DNA from: Kitasatospora sp. MMS16-BH015
GTDB taxonomy: Bacteria > Actinomycetota > Actinomycetes > Streptomycetales > Streptomycetaceae
Direction of reading: 5' to 3'
DNA: 64,000 nucleotides
NCBI RefSeq assembly: GCF_002943525.1
Contig: NZ_CP025394.1
Coordinates: 124,001 to 188,000 of the forward strand
In this document: positions 42,527 through 51,425 of the stretch, piece after piece
How the letters are laid out: each line of letters starts with the position of its first letter
Position numbering within the stretch: position 1 is the first letter of the stretch
Notes under the pieces: model-generated
Database searches by the model: none
Told to the model about the DNA's origin: nothing
Seen by the model: only the letters and a program-made list of their open reading frames with translations
Translations under genes and position numbers: made by a program

Positions 42527-43945
42527 TCAGAGCGGCGGGCCGGCCGGGGCCGGGCCGAGGGTGGTGGTGCCGGGGGCGGACCGGTGGGCCAGCCCGGCCC
42601 GGTACACGTCCAGGGCTGCCTCCACCTGTCCGGTCCGGCGCAGCAGATCGCCGAGCAGCCGGCAGAGGTCGGCGAGGTCGGCCGCGGCACCGGCGCCCTC
42701 CAACAGGGCCAGCGCCGCCCGGTAGTGGCCCTCGGCCGCGCCGGCCTCACCGCGCTCCTCGGCGATCAGGCCGAGCAGCCGGTGCGCGCCGCCCGCGTGC
42801 ACCGCGCCGCGCTCGGGGCTGAGCGAGTCGACCAGCGCGGTGAGCAGCGCCTCGGCCTCGGCGGGGCGGCCGCTGCGGCGCAGCACGTCGGCCAGCTCCA
42901 CGTCGATCTGCACGGTGTAGAGCGCGGCCCGCCGGTCGGCCAGGATGCTCCGCGCGGTCCGCAACTCCCTTTCGGCCTGGGCCAGATCGCCTTCCTGGGC
43001 CCGGAGGTAGCCGCGCGTCCAGTGGCAGTGGGCGAGTTCGGTGCGGATCTGGAGCTGCTGGTAGAGCTCCTGGGCCCGGGCCAGCGAGGCGTCGGCCTCG
43101 GCGGCCCGGCCCTCGGCCAGCAGGGTGCGGGCCACGCCCCGGTGCAGCCGGGCCACCAGTGCGGGGTCGGCCACCTGGGGCGCGAGGGCGAGGGCGAGTT
43201 CGGCCGCCCTGGCGGCCCGGTCCTGGGCGCCGAGGTCCATGTAGGGGGCGATCACGGCGGAGTAGAGCAGCACCAGGGCGTGCGGGTCGTGCAGCCCGCC
43301 CGCGTTGAGCCGGTCGATCGCGGTCTCGAGCAGGTAGCAGGAGTACCGCAGGTCGCCCGCGAGCAGCAGCGCCACCGCCCGGCCGCGCAGCGCGGGCACC
43401 CGCTGGGGCAGCGGCTGGTCGGCGAGCAGCTCCTCGGCCCGCTCGAACTCCGCGATGGCCCGGGCGAGTTCGCCGCTCTCCAGCGCGCAGTCGCCGAGCC
43501 CGAGCCGGGCGGCGGCCTCCTCGGCGGGCAGCGCCAGCCGGGCCGCCTCGGCCGCCAGCGCCGCGTACCGCGCGGCCGCCTCGGCGGGCTCCCCGTCGGC
43601 CAGCAGCTGGCGGGTGTCGGCCAGCCGCAACCGCAGCTCGGTGGCCAGGTGCGCGGGCTTGCCCGTCGCCAACTCCTCGTAGCTGACGCCGAGTCGGCCG
43701 GCCAGGTAGCGCAGCGCCTCCTCCGATGCGCCGACCTTCCCGGCCTCCAGGGTGGAGATGTACGCGGCGGTGTACCCGGGCTCGGCCAACGCCTTCTGAG
43801 TCAGCCCGCGTTCCGTCCGCAGCCGCAGCACCCGCGCCCCGACCACGGCCCGCTCCGCCGCAGCGCCCCCGGCCTTCCCGGCGCCGGCGCCCGTAGCCGC
43901 ACCCCTCTCCGCACCGACCGCGACGCCTCTGCCGCTCTCACCCAT
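42527..43945 (-). CDS. XRE-type HTH regulator with TPR repeats
   Basis: This 472-residue protein has an Ala/Gly-rich leader, then a helix-turn-helix at ~35-90 (VLRLRTERGLTQKALAEPGYTAAYISTLEAGK). About eight tetratricopeptide-like helical pairs follow, with recurrent LARAIAEFERAEELL, AEADASLARAQELYQQL and AEGHYRAALALLEGA. This HTH-TPR architecture is common in streptomycete regulators, some responding to peptides or secreted signals. ATG 43945 has GGAGG 7 nt upstream. It is divergent from the neprosin-like gene, with an operator-like repeat between them. Confidence 0.88.
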   Translation of the reverse strand: MGESGRGVAVGAERGAATGAGAGKAGGAAAERAVVGARVLRLRTERGLTQKALAEPGYTAAYISTLEAGKVGASEEALRYLAGRLGVSYEELATGKPAHLATELRLRLADTRQLLADGEPAEAAARYAALAAEAARLALPAEEAAARLGLGDCALESGELARAIAEFERAEELLADQPLPQRVPALRGRAVALLLAGDLRYSCYLLETAIDRLNAGGLHDPHALVLLYSAVIAPYMDLGAQDRAARAAELALALAPQVADPALVARLHRGVARTLLAEGRAAEADASLARAQELYQQLQIRTELAHCHWTRGYLRAQEGDLAQAERELRTARSILADRRAALYTVQIDVELADVLRRSGRPAEAEALLTALVDSLSPERGAVHAGGAHRLLGLIAEERGEAGAAEGHYRAALALLEGAGAAADLADLCRLLGDLLRRTGQVEAALDVYRAGLAHRSAPGTTTLGPAPAGPPL

Positions 43946-44027
43946 CGCGTTCCTCCACCCAACTGCCTTGCCGGCCACTCAGCGTAGCCCGTCCCGACTC
44001 TTGCGCCCGCCGTTCCGACCCGGCTAG

Positions 44028-44061
44028 CTTAACTCCCGTCGTAAGCAGAGTTAAGTAAGCA
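44028..44061. promoter_or_regulatory. Operator-like inverted and direct repeats between XRE-TPR and neprosin genes
   Basis: CTTAACTC (44028-44035) and GAGTTAAG (44048-44055) are perfect inverted repeats separated by 12 bp. GTAAGCA also occurs twice as a direct repeat (44041-44047 and 44055-44061). The region is AT-rich compared with its surroundings and lies 62 bp before the neprosin-like start. Confidence 0.5.
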
Positions 44062-44122
44062 ATCAACTCGACGGCACCCCCTCTCCACCCCCGCGCCCCC
44101 ACGTCCCGGACGGAGCTCCCCC

Positions 44123-44941
44123 ATGCGCCTGAGCCGTACCCTCGCCACCGGCACCACCACCCTGCTCACCGCCCTCGGCCTGCTCGCGGCCGGCGCCCCG
44201 GCCCAGGCGGCGGCCCCGCTCGCGCCGCGTCCGCCGGCCACCGCCTCGGCCGGCAGCGGGCCGGTCTGCTGGTTCGGCGCCTGCTACGACTACGTCTCGG
44301 GCCGGCAGATCACCGACACGGCGGGGGCCAGCGTGCGGATGATGCAGGCCGCCCCCGAGGTGGCCAAGGGCGACACCTCCTCGCACTCGCTCCAGGAGCT
44401 CGCCCTCCAGTCGGCCGACCGGCAGTCCACCGTGGAGATCGGCTGGACAGTGGACCTGGGCCTCAACGGCGACACCCGCCCCCACCTGTTCGTCTACCAC
44501 TGGGTGAACGGCCAGGAGAGCTGCTACAACGGCTGCGGCTTCGTCTCCACCAACAGGAACGTCAAGCCGGGCATGACGGTCGGCGCGGGCTCCTCGGCCC
44601 GGTACGCGATCCAGAACGTCAACGGCGACTGGTGGCTCTTCTACAACGACCAGGCGATCGGCTATTTCCCCGGCTCGCTCTGGGGCGGCTCGTACACCCG
44701 TGCCCAGGTGGTCACCGCCTTCGGCGAGATCGCCCACGCCACCGGCGCCACCTGCGAGGACATGGGCAACGGCTGGGCCGCCGTCTCCACCCGCTCCTCC
44801 TGGATCGACTCCTACTACCTGGCCGGCGCCGCCGACGCCCCCACGCTGACCGTCTCCGCCACCAGCCCCGAGCTCTACTCCGCGGCCGGCGCCACGCCCA
44901 CCTCCTTCCACCTGGGCGGACCGGGCTCCGGCCCCTGCTGA
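44123..44941 (+). CDS. Secreted neprosin-domain protein
   Basis: This 272-residue protein has a signal peptide ending near AQAAA. The mature domain shows the neprosin (DUF239) pattern: EIGWTVDLGLNGDTRPHLFVYHW, SCYNGCGFV, YAIQNVNGDWWLFYNDQAIG, IGYFPGSLWGG and a FGEIAHATG strand. Plant neprosin is a glutamic prolyl endopeptidase; bacterial members are assumed to be secreted proteases. Several Cys residues may form disulfides. It is the likely target of the divergent XRE-TPR regulator. Confidence 0.82.
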   Translation: MRLSRTLATGTTTLLTALGLLAAGAPAQAAAPLAPRPPATASAGSGPVCWFGACYDYVSGRQITDTAGASVRMMQAAPEVAKGDTSSHSLQELALQSADRQSTVEIGWTVDLGLNGDTRPHLFVYHWVNGQESCYNGCGFVSTNRNVKPGMTVGAGSSARYAIQNVNGDWWLFYNDQAIGYFPGSLWGGSYTRAQVVTAFGEIAHATGATCEDMGNGWAAVSTRSSWIDSYYLAGAADAPTLTVSATSPELYSAAGATPTSFHLGGPGSGPC

Positions 44942-45035
44942 CCCCGCTCCGCGCCATCCCGCACCACCCCCACGGCCCCGCCGGCCACCCTCAACCGGCG
45001 GGGCCCGCGCGGTTCGTGAAGACCCGGGGCAAAAT

Positions 45036-45075
45036 TCAACAGAGTGTTGACGCGGTGTTGCGCAGCCGCTTAGCT
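45036..45075 (+). promoter_or_regulatory. Promoter with overlapping palindromic operator upstream of the nucleobase permease
   Basis: TTGACG (45047-45052) and TTAGCT (45070-45075) are 17 bp apart. A perfect palindrome TCAACA-GAG-TGTTGA (45036-45050) overlaps the -35. A transcript from here would have a leader of about 220 nt. The intergenic region 44942-45303 otherwise holds only the short repeat noted next. Confidence 0.45.
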
Positions 45076-45192
45076 GAACGCCGGCAAGGCGACGGAGCCG
45101 CTCAGCGCCACCCACGCTGCGGTCCCGCCCGGCCCCCGGCAGTCGGCGTCCCACCACCCACGCGCGACCGACTCCGCCTGCCCGGCCGTCCG

Positions 45193-45232
45193 CCGCATCA
45201 CATCCGCATCACATCCGCACCGCATCCGCACC
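45193..45232. repeat. Short tandem repeat in the permease leader
   Basis: The units CCGCATCACAT, CCGCATCACAT, CCGCACCGCAT and CCGCACCACC follow one another in the 5' untranslated region. A second set of three 21 bp repeats at about 45308-45368 lies inside the gene and encodes repeated PAVPTPP. Confidence 0.6.
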
Positions 45233-45303
45233 ACCGCCGTTGCACCGCGCCCCCTCCGCTCGTCCGTACCGGGAGGCAGGCCGAGCCAGGAGGGGGAACC
45301 CGC

Positions 45304-46812
45304 ATGCCCGCACCCGCCGTACCCACCCCACCCGCCGTACCCACCCCACCCGCCGTACCCACCCCGCCCTCCGGGCCCACCGGACGTACCGAGCCCACCC
45401 CGAGAGCCACCGCCCAGGTCCACCCGGTCGACGAACGGCTGCCCGCCCGCCGCCTCGTCCCCGCCGCACTCCAGCACATCGCCGCGATGTACGCGGGCGT
45501 GGTCGCCCCGCCGCTGATCATCGGCCCGGCCTGCGGCCTGGACGCCCGGGACCAGACCTACCTGATCGCCGCCGCCCTGCTGATCGCCGGCCTGGCCACC
45601 CTGCTCCAGACTCTCGGCCTGGGCCGCTTCGTCGGCAACCGGCTGCCCTTCGTCAACGCCGCCTCCTCGGCCGGCATCGGCCCGATGCTGGCGATCGCCG
45701 AGCAGCAGCACGGCACGCACCGGCTGCCCGCCGTGCTCGGCGCGGTGATGGTCGCGGGCGCCTTCTGCCTGCTGGTCGGGCCGTTCTTCGGGCGGCTGAT
45801 GAGGTTCTTCCCGCACCAGGTGATCGGCGTGGTCATCACCCTGATCGGCGTCACGCTGATGCCGGTGCCGGTGCAGTGGGCCCGCGGCGGCACGGCCGCC
45901 GCCGAGGGCTTCAACTCCCCCACCAACCTGGCCCTGGCGGCCTTCACCCTACTGGTGATCATCGCCTTCCAGCGCTTCTTCACCGGCTTCCTCAAGCAGG
46001 TCGCCCTGCTGATCGGCCTGGTGGCCGGCACCCTGGCCGCCGTCCCGCTCGGCAAGGTGGACACCCACGCCTTCGGCACCGCCGCGGCCGTCGCGCTGCC
46101 GGAGCCGTTCCGGTTCGGCGCACCGGAGTTCCAGCCCGCCGCGATCGTCTCGCTCTGCCTGGTGATGCTGGTGCTGATGACCGAGAGCTCGGCCGGCATG
46201 CTGGCCGTCGGCGAGATCTGCGACCGCCCCGCCGACCGCGCCACCATCACCCGGGGCCTGCGCACCGACGCCTTCGCCACCCTCCTCGGCCCGCTCTTCG
46301 GCTCCTTCGCCACCAGCGCCTTCGCGCAGAACGTCGGCGTGGTCTCGCTCACCCGGGTCCGCAGCCGCTTCGTGGTCGCCGCCGCCGGCGCCACCCTGGT
46401 CGTGCTCGGCCTCTTCCCCAAGCTCGGCGCGGCCGTCTCGCTCGTCCCGATGCCCGTGCTCGGCGGAGCCGGCCTCGTGCTCTTCGGCACCATCGCGGTC
46501 GGCGGCATCCGCTCGCTGGTCCGCACCGACCTCGACTCGGCCCCCAACATCGTGATCATCGCCGTCTCGCTCGCCGTCGGCCTGGTCCCGCTGGTCGCCC
46601 CGGACGTCCGGGACGCCCACGGCACCCTGATCACCCCCGGCATCTACCACGACTTCCCCGCCTGGGCGCAGACCATCCTGGGCAGCGGGATCAGCGCGGG
46701 CGCCCTGACCGCCGTCCTGCTCAACCTCCTCTTCCACCACCTCGGCGCCCGCCGCCCGACCCCGATCCCGACCCCGGCCTTGGCCCCGGAGCAGGCCGTC
46801 GCCGTCCCCTGA
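45304..46812 (+). CDS. Nucleobase:cation symporter-2 family permease (xanthine/uracil-type)
   Basis: This 502-residue protein has a Pro-rich N-terminal tail with PAVPTPP repeats, then about 12-14 hydrophobic helices. NAT/NCS2 motifs are visible: ALQHIAAMYAGVVAPPLIIG (conserved QH in TM1), LPFVNAASSAGIGPM, and the signature region MTESSAGMLAVGEICDR with TSAFAQNVGVVSLTRVRSR. The QNVGVVSLT segment is close to bacterial xanthine/urate permeases. GGAGGGGG precedes ATG 45304. The likely substrate is xanthine, urate or uracil. Confidence 0.92.
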   Translation: MPAPAVPTPPAVPTPPAVPTPPSGPTGRTEPTPRATAQVHPVDERLPARRLVPAALQHIAAMYAGVVAPPLIIGPACGLDARDQTYLIAAALLIAGLATLLQTLGLGRFVGNRLPFVNAASSAGIGPMLAIAEQQHGTHRLPAVLGAVMVAGAFCLLVGPFFGRLMRFFPHQVIGVVITLIGVTLMPVPVQWARGGTAAAEGFNSPTNLALAAFTLLVIIAFQRFFTGFLKQVALLIGLVAGTLAAVPLGKVDTHAFGTAAAVALPEPFRFGAPEFQPAAIVSLCLVMLVLMTESSAGMLAVGEICDRPADRATITRGLRTDAFATLLGPLFGSFATSAFAQNVGVVSLTRVRSRFVVAAAGATLVVLGLFPKLGAAVSLVPMPVLGGAGLVLFGTIAVGGIRSLVRTDLDSAPNIVIIAVSLAVGLVPLVAPDVRDAHGTLITPGIYHDFPAWAQTILGSGISAGALTAVLLNLLFHHLGARRPTPIPTPALAPEQAVAVP

Positions 46813-46824
46813 CGCCCGGTCTGC

Positions 46825-47532
46825 TCAGCCCTGGCGCAGCGGCGGCATCGGCACCCCGAAGGCCGTCGCCCCGGCGCCCACCCCGCCCTCGCAGCTGTTC
46901 GGCGGATCCGTGGTCACGCCCCGGGTGGACGGCCGCTCGGCCGCCCAGAACATGTAGCCCAGCAGCCCGGGCGTACTGCCCGCCCCGGCCGGGGCGGCCG
47001 ACCTGGTCCAGCCCGCGGTGGCGTTCTGCACCGAACCGGCGAAGTTCGTGCACTCCGGCCGGATCTGCGAGCCCTCGGCGATGTACAGCCCGCCGGTGAA
47101 CTTGGCCGGCGCCAGCGGCGGGATCGGCGGGCTGTAGGTCGGCTTGCCGGTCAGGTGCTCCTGCCAGTTGGACTCCGCGGTGGCCGCCGAGGGCTGCTTG
47201 CTCGGCACCATCGCGTTCGCGTAGTCGAGCACCGGCGCAGCGGTGGTGAGCCAGTTGGCCGTGGCGTACTGGTCGATGCCGGTCAGCCACCGGTCCCCGG
47301 CCGCCACGTCGATGGTGAACCGCGCCGTCGGGTCGGCCCCGCTCGGGTCGTACGGGTGGGCGGCCCGGTAGGCCGACACGAAGGCCTGCAGCCCGCTCAG
47401 GTTCGGGTTGGCGGCGTTCTCGTAGTCGATCTCGATCCCCACCCCGAGGCTGCCCGCCAGCGCCGCCGCCTTCTGCCCGAGCAGCGCGGCGTTCTGCCCC
47501 AGCGCGGTGTCCCAGTCATTCGCCGCTCCGGC
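46825..47532 (-). pseudogene. 5'-truncated GH18-like glycosidase remnant
   Basis: The frame is open from an in-frame TGA at 47533-47535 to 46825. It encodes LGQNAALLGQKAAALAGSL, then GIEIDYENAANPNLSGLQAF, which resembles the catalytic DxxDxDxE strand of GH18 chitinase-like barrels, then a C-terminal half-barrel (VLDYANAMVP ... GLLGYMFWAAERPS). No signal peptide or first barrel strands exist; upstream sequence belongs to the PASTA gene, whose stop overlaps this frame. A start at GTG 47442 would give 205 residues, probably too short to fold. I read it as a decayed gene, although the remaining frame is intact. Confidence 0.5.
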
Positions 47533-47908
47533 TCACCGCCTCGCCCTCCCGCTCGGCGCCGAGTGCCCCCGGCGACGGTTTGGGCAGTCGCGGCTCCCGA
47601 TCGCCGGACTCCCCGCCTCCGGTGTCACCGGGCGGCGGCGAGTCCGGTGCCGCATCAACAGGAGCTCCGGGCCGGAACTCGACCACCAGGGAACCCCGGT
47701 AGCGCATGGCCGAGCCGGGCGCGGGGTGCTGGGCCGTCACGGTCCACTGCCCGGGCCAGGTCAGTGCGCGCAGCGAGGGGCCGTCCGGGTCCGGCGGGGC
47801 CAGGACGACCCCGGCCTTCCCCGCCACCTCCCGTGCGGCGTCGATCTCCAGCCCGACCACGTCGGGCACCCGGACCAGCCTCGCGTTCTCCGGCCCCAGC
47901 CATGTCAT
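47516..47908 (-). CDS. Small PASTA-domain-like protein
   Basis: This 130-residue protein starts at ATG 47908 (TWLGPENARLVRVPDVVGLEID). VPDVVGLEIDAAREVAGKAGVVL ... VTAQHPAPGSAMRYRGSLVVEF is a single PASTA repeat. A Pro/Gly-rich C-terminal tail follows. PASTA units normally occur outside kinases or penicillin-binding proteins and bind muropeptides; here there is no signal or membrane helix, so the protein seems cytoplasmic. An in-frame start at 47962 would add 18 residues. Its 3' end runs into the GH18-like remnant. Confidence 0.7.
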   Translation of the reverse strand: MTWLGPENARLVRVPDVVGLEIDAAREVAGKAGVVLAPPDPDGPSLRALTWPGQWTVTAQHPAPGSAMRYRGSLVVEFRPGAPVDAAPDSPPPGDTGGGESGDREPRLPKPSPGALGAEREGEAVSRSGE

Positions 47909-48055
47909 GTCGACGCCCCCGTCCGAGTGTCGGCTCGACAGCCCCCGTGGGTCGGAGCGCACCGGGCGGGTACCCGGACGCCGCTGAGCAAGAGCCGAAC
48001 CTCTGGACGATACCCAGCACCGGCCGTTTCAGTGCGAACACCGCCCACCACGACC

Positions 48056-48634
48056 TCAGGTCGACGCCCTCGCGGCCCAGCCGGCGCGGGTCAGGCCGTA
48101 CTCCACGTCGCCGTGCTCGGCACCCGGGATCGGGTCGGGCCAGGTCTCGAAGAAGGTGCGGACCAGGGTGAGGCCGGCCTTCTCCATCACCCGTCTGGAG
48201 GAGGTGTTGACCGTCATCGTGGTGGCCACCACCCGATCGGCCGCCAGGGTGGTGAAAGCGTGGGCGACCATCGCCCTGGCCCCCTCGGTGGCCAGGCCCC
48301 GGCCCCAGGCCACCGGCAGCAGGCGGTAGCCGAGCTCGGTGCCGCCGCTCAGGCCGAGGCTGTGGGCCGGGCGGAGCGAGAACCACCCCAGGAACTCGCC
48401 CCCGGCCCGGGCCTCGGCGGCGAAACAGCCCTGGCCCGGCGGGAGTTCGGCGTACTCGTGCAGGATCGCCGGCAGCTGTCGCCCCGCCACCACGGCCCGC
48501 GGCACCGGCCGCCCGTCGTCGATGTACCGCATCACCTCCGGGCACCCGTGCAGCTGCGCCAGGCCGTCCAGGTCCGCCTCGGTGAAGCGGCGCAGCAGCA
48601 TCCGCTCGGTCGTCAGCAAGGTCTCGTTCGCCAC
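48056..48634 (-). CDS. GNAT N-acetyltransferase (RimJ/RimL-like)
   Basis: This 192-residue protein starts LLTTERMLLRRFTEADLDGLAQL, the RimJ/RimL-type beginning. It has GGTELGYRLLPVAWGRGLATEGARAMVAHAF, with the acetyl-CoA loop R-G-x-A-T-E, and a VNTSSRRVMEKAGLTL helix. It transfers acetyl groups to an amine, often a protein N terminus; the substrate is unknown. GTG 48634 is chosen as the first residue of the conserved start. It is divergent from the DUF4389 gene. Confidence 0.88.
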   Translation of the reverse strand: MANETLLTTERMLLRRFTEADLDGLAQLHGCPEVMRYIDDGRPVPRAVVAGRQLPAILHEYAELPPGQGCFAAEARAGGEFLGWFSLRPAHSLGLSGGTELGYRLLPVAWGRGLATEGARAMVAHAFTTLAADRVVATTMTVNTSSRRVMEKAGLTLVRTFFETWPDPIPGAEHGDVEYGLTRAGWAARAST

Positions 48635-48800
48635 GCCACCGATTCGATCAACGCGCACCTCACCCTGGCAACCGGGTTTCCGTCGGCCCCACTGACCCCC
48701 CGTCGGCCCCGGCCGACGCGCCGTCAGCGTCGACCGCTGGCACTGTGGGGAGGAACGGCCCGACACAGCGCAGGGCCGAGCGCGGAGTAAGGAGCGGTCC

Positions 48801-49580
48801 ATGACGACGGCAGGCAGCTGGAGCGTGCCCTCGGCGGGCGTGTCGGGTGAGGTGCTGCCCGAGGTGGACATCCCCGGCCCCAAGCAGCAGCGGCGCTGGA
48901 CGGTGCTGCTGCGCCTGCTGCTGCTCATCCCGCACTACATCGGCCTCTTCGTGCTGGGCATCGTCGCCTGGTTCGTCACCGTCTTCGGCTGGTTCGCCGC
49001 CCTGGTGCTGGGCCGGCTGCCCGAGCCCTGCGCGCAGTACCTCACCGGGTACGTCGGATACGCCACCCGGCTGACGGCCAGCGGGATGCTGCTGGTGGAC
49101 GAGTACCCGCCGTTCGCGCTCCAGGCCCCGCCGGAGTACCCGGTGCAGGTGAGCCTGCACCCGGGGCAGCTGAACCGGCTGGCGGTCTTCTTCCGGCTGA
49201 TCCTGCTGATCCCGGCGGCGGTCGTGAACAGCCTGCTGACGGCCGGCTGGGGCGTGCTGGCCTTCTTCTTCTGGCTGATCACCCTGGTGCTCGGCCGGGT
49301 GCCGCAGCCGGTCTTCGAGGCGAGCGCGGCCACCCTGCGGTACGGGATGCGCTACACCTCGTACGTGCTGATGGTGACCTCGGCCTACCCCAAGCGGCTG
49401 TTCGGCGACGACCTCGCGCTCGGTGCGCTGGAGTCGCGCTCGGCCACCCGCCCGCTGCGGGTGGGCACGGCGGGCAAGGTGCTGATCGTGGTCTTCCTGC
49501 TGCTCGGCCTGGCGGGCAACGTCACCAGCAGTGTCTTCCGGGACGGCTACGACGACGGCAACACCACCGTCCAGTACTGA
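48801..49580 (+). CDS. DUF4389 membrane protein
   Basis: This 259-residue protein contains two tandem halves, each with an LLRLLLLIPHYIGLFVLGI / FFRLILLIPAAVVNSLLTA hairpin, a W-x-x-TLV-LGR-P cap and a YxxRxxSY/GYATRLTASGMLL segment. That repeat, plus the DEYPPF and AYPKRLFG motifs, is typical of DUF4389 actinobacterial membrane proteins. A final C-terminal helix ends before an Asp/Asn-rich tail. The function is unknown. Confidence 0.85.
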   Translation: MTTAGSWSVPSAGVSGEVLPEVDIPGPKQQRRWTVLLRLLLLIPHYIGLFVLGIVAWFVTVFGWFAALVLGRLPEPCAQYLTGYVGYATRLTASGMLLVDEYPPFALQAPPEYPVQVSLHPGQLNRLAVFFRLILLIPAAVVNSLLTAGWGVLAFFFWLITLVLGRVPQPVFEASAATLRYGMRYTSYVLMVTSAYPKRLFGDDLALGALESRSATRPLRVGTAGKVLIVVFLLLGLAGNVTSSVFRDGYDDGNTTVQY

Positions 49581-49620
49581 ACCCCTCGGCGGGCCGCCGC
49601 CCAGCTGGCATACTCCGCGC

Positions 49621-50088
49621 ATGACCGATCATCACACCGAGGGACCACGACTGACCCGGGGTGACCGCGACCCCGAGCTCAAGCAGCGGCTGAGTGACGA
49701 GCTCACCGCCTTCAACTCCGCCGCCTCCGGGGCCGGGGAGTACGGCTCCTTCTCGCTCAAGGTGACCGACGGGGCGGGTGAGCTGGTCGGCGGCCTGACG
49801 GCCTGGACCTGGGGCGGGCTCTGCGGGATCGAGCTGCTCTGGGTGCGGGCCGAGAGCCGCCGGGACGGCTGGGGGTCGAAGCTGCTGGAGGCGGCCGAGG
49901 AGGAGGCCCGCGCGCGCGGCTGCGACCGCGTCGCGGTCTCCTCCTTCACCTTCCAGGCGCCGGGTTTCTACCAGCGCCACGGCTTCGTGGAGACCGGCCG
50001 GATGCAGGGCATTCCCGGTGGTCACGCCGACGTCCACCTTTTCAAGCGGCTCGACTGGGGCACCGGCTCGGCACCCGCTGCCAACTGA
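49621..50088 (+). CDS. GNAT N-acetyltransferase
   Basis: This 155-residue protein has a GNAT core with ELVGGLTAWTWGGLCGIELLWV, the acetyl-CoA loop RRDGWGSKLLEAAEEEARARGCDRV, and a final APGFYQRHGFVETGRMQG. It resembles small GNATs acting on small-molecule amines. No partner gene. The 182 bp that follow (50089-50270) contain nothing I can support. Confidence 0.9.
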   Translation: MTDHHTEGPRLTRGDRDPELKQRLSDELTAFNSAASGAGEYGSFSLKVTDGAGELVGGLTAWTWGGLCGIELLWVRAESRRDGWGSKLLEAAEEEARARGCDRVAVSSFTFQAPGFYQRHGFVETGRMQGIPGGHADVHLFKRLDWGTGSAPAAN

Positions 50089-50270
50089 AGTGGAATCAAG
50101 TGCTGGAAATCTTCACACCAGCTGACGTATCCTTGCCAAATCGGAGGGACCGGCGAGAGCCCCGCTGGTGAACCCCGGCGGTGCTCTCACCCCGGCCGGT
50201 CCACCTCCCCCGCCCGCCCTGCCCGGCGCATCCCACCCGGGCCGGGCGGGATGCGCCAGGTTCACGCCCC

Positions 50271-51425
50271 CTACGCGTCGACCTCCGCGAGGGCACTCCG
50301 CATCCGCCGCCGCACCTCCGCCACCACCGGCGAGCTGCCGAAGGCCGCCGCGATCTGCTCCAACCGCTCGGCCTCCTGGGCGAGTTCGGCCGACATCTCG
50401 GGCGCCCGGTAGCCGCTGTCGGGGTAACTGCGGCCGACGGCCGACGCCGCCAGCGCCACCGCGATCACCGCGGCCTCCAGCTCCGCGGAACCCGCCGCCG
50501 GACCCGCCCAGGCCATGACCTCGGGGTGGACGTGCCCGCGCAGCGCCAACTGGCCGTCCCGGATCTCGATCACCCGCCGGTAGAGCGCCAGTTGGGCGCT
50601 GCCCCGCCAGCCGGGCGGAGTCAGCGCGATGTCCGGCCGGGCCTCGTGCAGGGCGGCCCAGAGCGGGCCGAGCCGCCGGTAGCTGCGCCAGGAGCGCAGC
50701 CACCGCATCGGGGCCGCGGCCTGTCGCCCCCAGATCGCCAGCGTGGCCCCGCCCAGCCCGAGGGTCAGGGTCAGCACCCCGAACGGTGCCGAGTACGCGT
50801 CCTCGGCGTACTCCTGACGGCCGGTGAAGAGCTGGGAGAGCAGCGGGATGACCGAGAGCGCCGTCCAGACCAGCCCGGCCGCCCCGCCCGCCGCGACCAG
50901 CCGCATGCCCACCCGCAGCACACCGGGCGGCACTTGGCGCACCGAGCGGTGCATCACCAGCGTGAAGAGGCTCACGCACCAGATGCTGTAGACCAGGAAG
51001 AAGAGGTCGTACGCGACCAGCGCGGCCCGGCTGCCCGGGTCGGGGGCGGCCAGTTCGCTGCCCGTGGGGTCGACCCCAGCCGCCAGGTAGCTGACCGCCT
51101 CGACCGTGATCACCGCCGCCAGCAGCGCGAGTTGGCGCCGCTCCCGGCGGGCCGGGCCGCCACCCCGCACGCTGTACGCCATCAGCGCCACGCAGCAGAG
51201 CCCGGCGTTGCGGAACTCCAGGCCGAGCAGCGGCAGCACCCGGCAGAGCGGCTCCCAGAACTCGGCCGCCTCGGTGACCGCCGGGGAGAGCAGCGCCGAG
51301 GAGAGCGCCATGCAGACCGCGAACCCGAAGACCAGGCCGGGTCGGGCCCCCTTGCTCACCCAGAGCCGGCAGCCTGCGGCGGCCACCGCGATCACCACGG
51401 CCAACAGGCCGGCGAAGTCGATCAC
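50271..51425 (-). CDS. MAB_1171c-type membrane protein (putative transporter)
   Basis: This 384-residue protein has seven or so N-terminal hydrophobic helices (residues 1-245) followed by a soluble C-terminal region with RSWRSYRRLGPLWAALHEARPDIAL, LYRRVIEIRDGQLAL and an acidic helical tail. This is the recognisable pattern of the MAB_1171c family, commonly encoded beside ImmA/IrrE and XRE proteins in actinobacteria. GTG 51425 overlaps the ImmA stop by 4 bp. It is the third gene of a tight operon; function unproven. Confidence 0.85.
   Translation of the reverse strand: MIDFAGLLAVVIAVAAAGCRLWVSKGARPGLVFGFAVCMALSSALLSPAVTEAAEFWEPLCRVLPLLGLEFRNAGLCCVALMAYSVRGGGPARRERRQLALLAAVITVEAVSYLAAGVDPTGSELAAPDPGSRAALVAYDLFFLVYSIWCVSLFTLVMHRSVRQVPPGVLRVGMRLVAAGGAAGLVWTALSVIPLLSQLFTGRQEYAEDAYSAPFGVLTLTLGLGGATLAIWGRQAAAPMRWLRSWRSYRRLGPLWAALHEARPDIALTPPGWRGSAQLALYRRVIEIRDGQLALRGHVHPEVMAWAGPAAGSAELEAAVIAVALAASAVGRSYPDSGYRAPEMSAELAQEAERLEQIAAAFGSSPVVAEVRRRMRSALAEVDA

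Noticed and set aside
46825..47442. GH18-like segment as a complete small gene
   Set aside because: The protein would begin in the middle of a barrel at the catalytic strand, without signal peptide or ribosome site; truncation is more likely.
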